64,000 nt of DNA, taken from contig WBMW01001713.1 of the NCBI GenBank assembly GCA_013396635.1, positions 1,804,289 through 1,868,288 on the forward strand, written 5' to 3'. This stretch comes from Penelope pileata. Lineage: Eukaryota > Chordata > Aves > Galliformes > Cracidae. Both the position numbers and the translations under genes were made by a program. Positions 61,814 to 64,000 of this stretch are shown here, in pieces; position 1 is the first letter of the stretch; each line of letters opens with the position of its first letter. Below the pieces are notes generated by a model. It had not been told where the DNA came from, made no database searches, and was given only the letters and a program-made list of their open reading frames with translations.

Positions 61814-61992
61814 GATAATCATTAAGGTTGGAAAAGACTTCTAAGATCATCTAGTCCAACCATCTGCTTACCGCTAATATTGTCCCTTAGTACCATTCCA
61901 TGTTTCTGGAACCCCTCCAGGGACAGTGACTCCACCGTCTCCCTGGGCAGCCTGTGCCTGACCGCTCTTTCAGAGACGTTTTTCCTAAAACT
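61814..61992 (-). mobile_element. CR1 LINE 3' fragment
   Basis: AATCATTAAGGTTGGAAAAG, then CTTCTAAGATCATCTAGTCC and later CTCCAGGGACAGTGACTCCA is CR1 3' UTR in reverse. It shares the ATTAAGGTTGG end and the CTAATATTG stretch with the intronic copy at 9028, so the two belong to the same subfamily. Similarity ends near TTTTTCCTAAAA. Confidence 0.9.
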
Positions 61993-64000
61993 CCCTTGTT
62001 TCCATATAAACTCTGTTGTTGTTAGAGCTGTTTGCAAGGGGGATTTGATGTCTGGTGTTGTGGATAAGCAAGGCTCGATACAGTCAGCTCTGTTCAGGAA
62101 TCATTTTGGCACTGAAGTGTTGTTGGTTGATTGACCTCAGTGCTGAGCCACGCTCTGTCTTTGGAGATGCCTTCCGTCTTAGAGGAAGCTCGAGTTGCAT
62201 GAAGCCCTTACAGATAGCATCTCACTTCTCATGAAAATGTATATTTCAGCTCCAGGACTGTGGCCAAATTGCCAGCTTTACTAACTAGCCACGTCAGCCC
62301 TCCCCTGAGCTCCGTGCTTTCATCTGGGTGAGGATGGATATTTAATATTCAGTGCAAAAGCTGCTACGTGGGGCAGCGGTGAGCTGGTCCAGCAGCCTCC
62401 TCGTTGTTAGGAGGGAGCCCTAGCTCGGTGACTGGGCTTCTGTGCAGACCCAGCACATCTGTTTGTGAAAAAGTTTGAGATGAAAGATGTTTATAGACGT
62501 TGAACAAATTCTTACGGACAGACCCAGCTTCCAGGACTGGAAGAGCTCATGGAAATAGGATTAAAGACTGAAACTGGGAACAGCTGAGCCCCAAAATGGC
62601 TGGGCGTGCTTTCTGCTGCCTCTGCCCCCCAAAAAGCCTCCTGGGTTTGTTCCAAATGCAACATTCCCAGCCGTGCCCGCTGCAGATCGGGTGACACGTG
62701 CTTCCCCTCCGCCGAGCCGACCTGGGCCCCAAGGGCCGTCACTGATGGAGGTGTATTTCCTTTCAGTTGTCTCCTGCATTTACTGCCTCGGAGCTGTGCT
62801 GTGGCTTTCTTGTGAACAAAAGCAGGTAGATAAATCCGCTCCGTGTTCTGCAGCGGCTGCCTGCAGCCCTGAAGGAAGCTCGTCCTGTCTGTGAGGAAGT
62901 GTTTCAACCTGTAGCCCTGGAGTGCAGATGGCATCAATCACTCCTTTCAAACAAAGGTGAGGTACGTTTGGGTGGTCTCCCTCTCACCAGGAGAGCAACT
63001 GGGGGCCTTTTTCATGAAAGCAGCTCTCTTCCTGCCCTGGAACTTCAACAGTCCCACCAGCAGTCAAGTTAAGGTCAAGGTTAAATTGCTTCAGGAAAAA
63101 AAAAACACAAAGTGAAAGTCCCCCTAGTCAGTTCTCAGTCCTGTCTGACCTCCCTTAAAAGCGCTGAGTGCTCTTTCAAGGAGCTGGCTTGAAGAAGGGA
63201 GAACTTCCGTACTGTGAATCAGATAAGAGTTGTGCTGATAAAAATGAAAAAAAATCAGCGTGACTGCCGGCAGCCTAAATAAGCGATAGCGAGAACCACC
63301 GGGGCCTCTGTGCAATTTGCTGGGTCTGTGCTAAAGTCAGATAGTTATGATCCAAATATCTTTATTCGAGTTAATACCGATGTACGAGACAGGAGGAGAA
63401 GCAAAGTATCTCTAACTCTTCTGTGCAGGTTTCTACTGGTAAAGGCAAAATGCTCCTTTACTCTGGCACCATCTTGCTCGTCTTCCTTTTTCCCAACCTG
63501 TGCTGAACCCTAATCTTCTAAACAAGACTCACCATGATGTGCACAGAATATTTTTCCCATTGGATTCTACCCTACAAACACTGCTTTTGGCCACTGACGC
63601 TTCATGAGACAACCGCACCAGACTTGCAGTTAAATTTAAGAATACCCCGAGTCAATAAAAAAGAACTTCTAATCTTTCATTCCTTTGGTGCAAAACGTGA
63701 AAGCACAGAAAACCACCTGGATTTGTTGTTGGGTTTTCTGTGTGGCTTTTTTTAAATGGCCATTTCAGTGCTGTTGTCGGGTTTTTGGGGTGCATGCAGC
63801 TCTGAGGTTTTCCTGATCCTGCCTTCTCCCCATTAGCCCAGCACAGCCTCCAGTGTGAAGGATGCAAGGAATCGTGCTCCATAGGAAACCAAGTGAACGA
63901 AGGCGTGTCAGGGAACCTTTACTAGCTGAGCTGCTTTTCGGTTTGTTCTTCAAAACAACTCTGGAAAAGGAAGGTTGGTGGAAAAGGGACCTGGGCTCTT
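61993..64000. other. Intergenic spacer, end of window
   Basis: Moderately GC-rich near 62.6-62.9 kb, AT-richer after. No first coding exon of FAM20B or any other gene was recognised, and no clear CpG island. Overlapping frames at 62512-62937 look like chance. Confidence 0.5.

Noticed and set aside
61993..64000. Start of FAM20B at the window end
   Set aside because: No exon resembling the FAM20B N-terminal membrane anchor or kinase was recognised.
1..64000. CRISPR arrays, operons, tRNA/rRNA genes, endogenous retrovirus proviruses
   Set aside because: No regularly spaced repeats, no cloverleaf or rRNA sequence and no gag/pol-like frame or paired LTRs were seen. The only transposon coding remnants are CR1 and hAT.

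Overview
This window looks like nuclear DNA from a bird. It holds widely spaced GT-AG exons of a vertebrate gene, long AT-rich introns, several 5'-truncated CR1 LINE copies of avian type, and no prokaryotic or viral gene organisation. A galliform is plausible, but the species cannot be fixed from the sequence alone. No long uninterrupted reading frame in the window is a credible gene by itself.

Positions 1-35755 hold the 3' two thirds of RALGPS2 on the plus strand. RALGPS2 is a Ral guanine nucleotide exchange factor with a C-terminal PH domain and SH3-binding motif. Twelve exons were placed: 2374-2511, 3431-3521, 5878-5945, 6608-6743, 7641-7792, 18135-18189, 21756-21833, 23382-23487, 23985-24077, 30940-31045, 32251-32342 and the terminal exon from 34098. 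Their phases join without error into 381 codons. These run from the C-terminal part of the RasGEF/CDC25 domain, through a Ser/Pro-rich linker with a PxxP motif, to a complete PH domain and the C-terminus ending MTFE. The N-terminal exons lie upstream of the window. The terminal exon has 30 coding bases including the stop, then a 3' UTR of about 1.6 kb to an AATAAA at 35730.

The introns carry old transposons. The largest (7793-18134) contains a CR1 LINE 3' end (about 9028-9660). It also contains a decayed hAT DNA transposon (10896-12171) on the minus strand, with recognisable transposase remnants, degenerate terminal inverted repeats and an exact 8-bp target-site duplication. A short sense-strand CR1 tail lies at about 24169-24237.

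From about 35.8 kb to the end I see no coding exon. By vertebrate synteny this should be the spacer before FAM20B, but no FAM20B exon was recognised. The spacer becomes more GC-rich toward its end. It holds CR1 fragments (52399-52870, 58959-59086, 59186-59237, 61814-61992), a probable MIR core fragment (44887-44930) and simple repeats. It also has a 142-bp direct duplication at 58862/59087, and the only ambiguous base of the window (59004) sits exactly at the end of its first copy.

I found no sign of a new multi-gene system. The items most worth checking are the hAT relic with its intact target-site duplication, the duplication with an N at its junction, and the in-frame 78-nt RALGPS2 exon with a weak donor.
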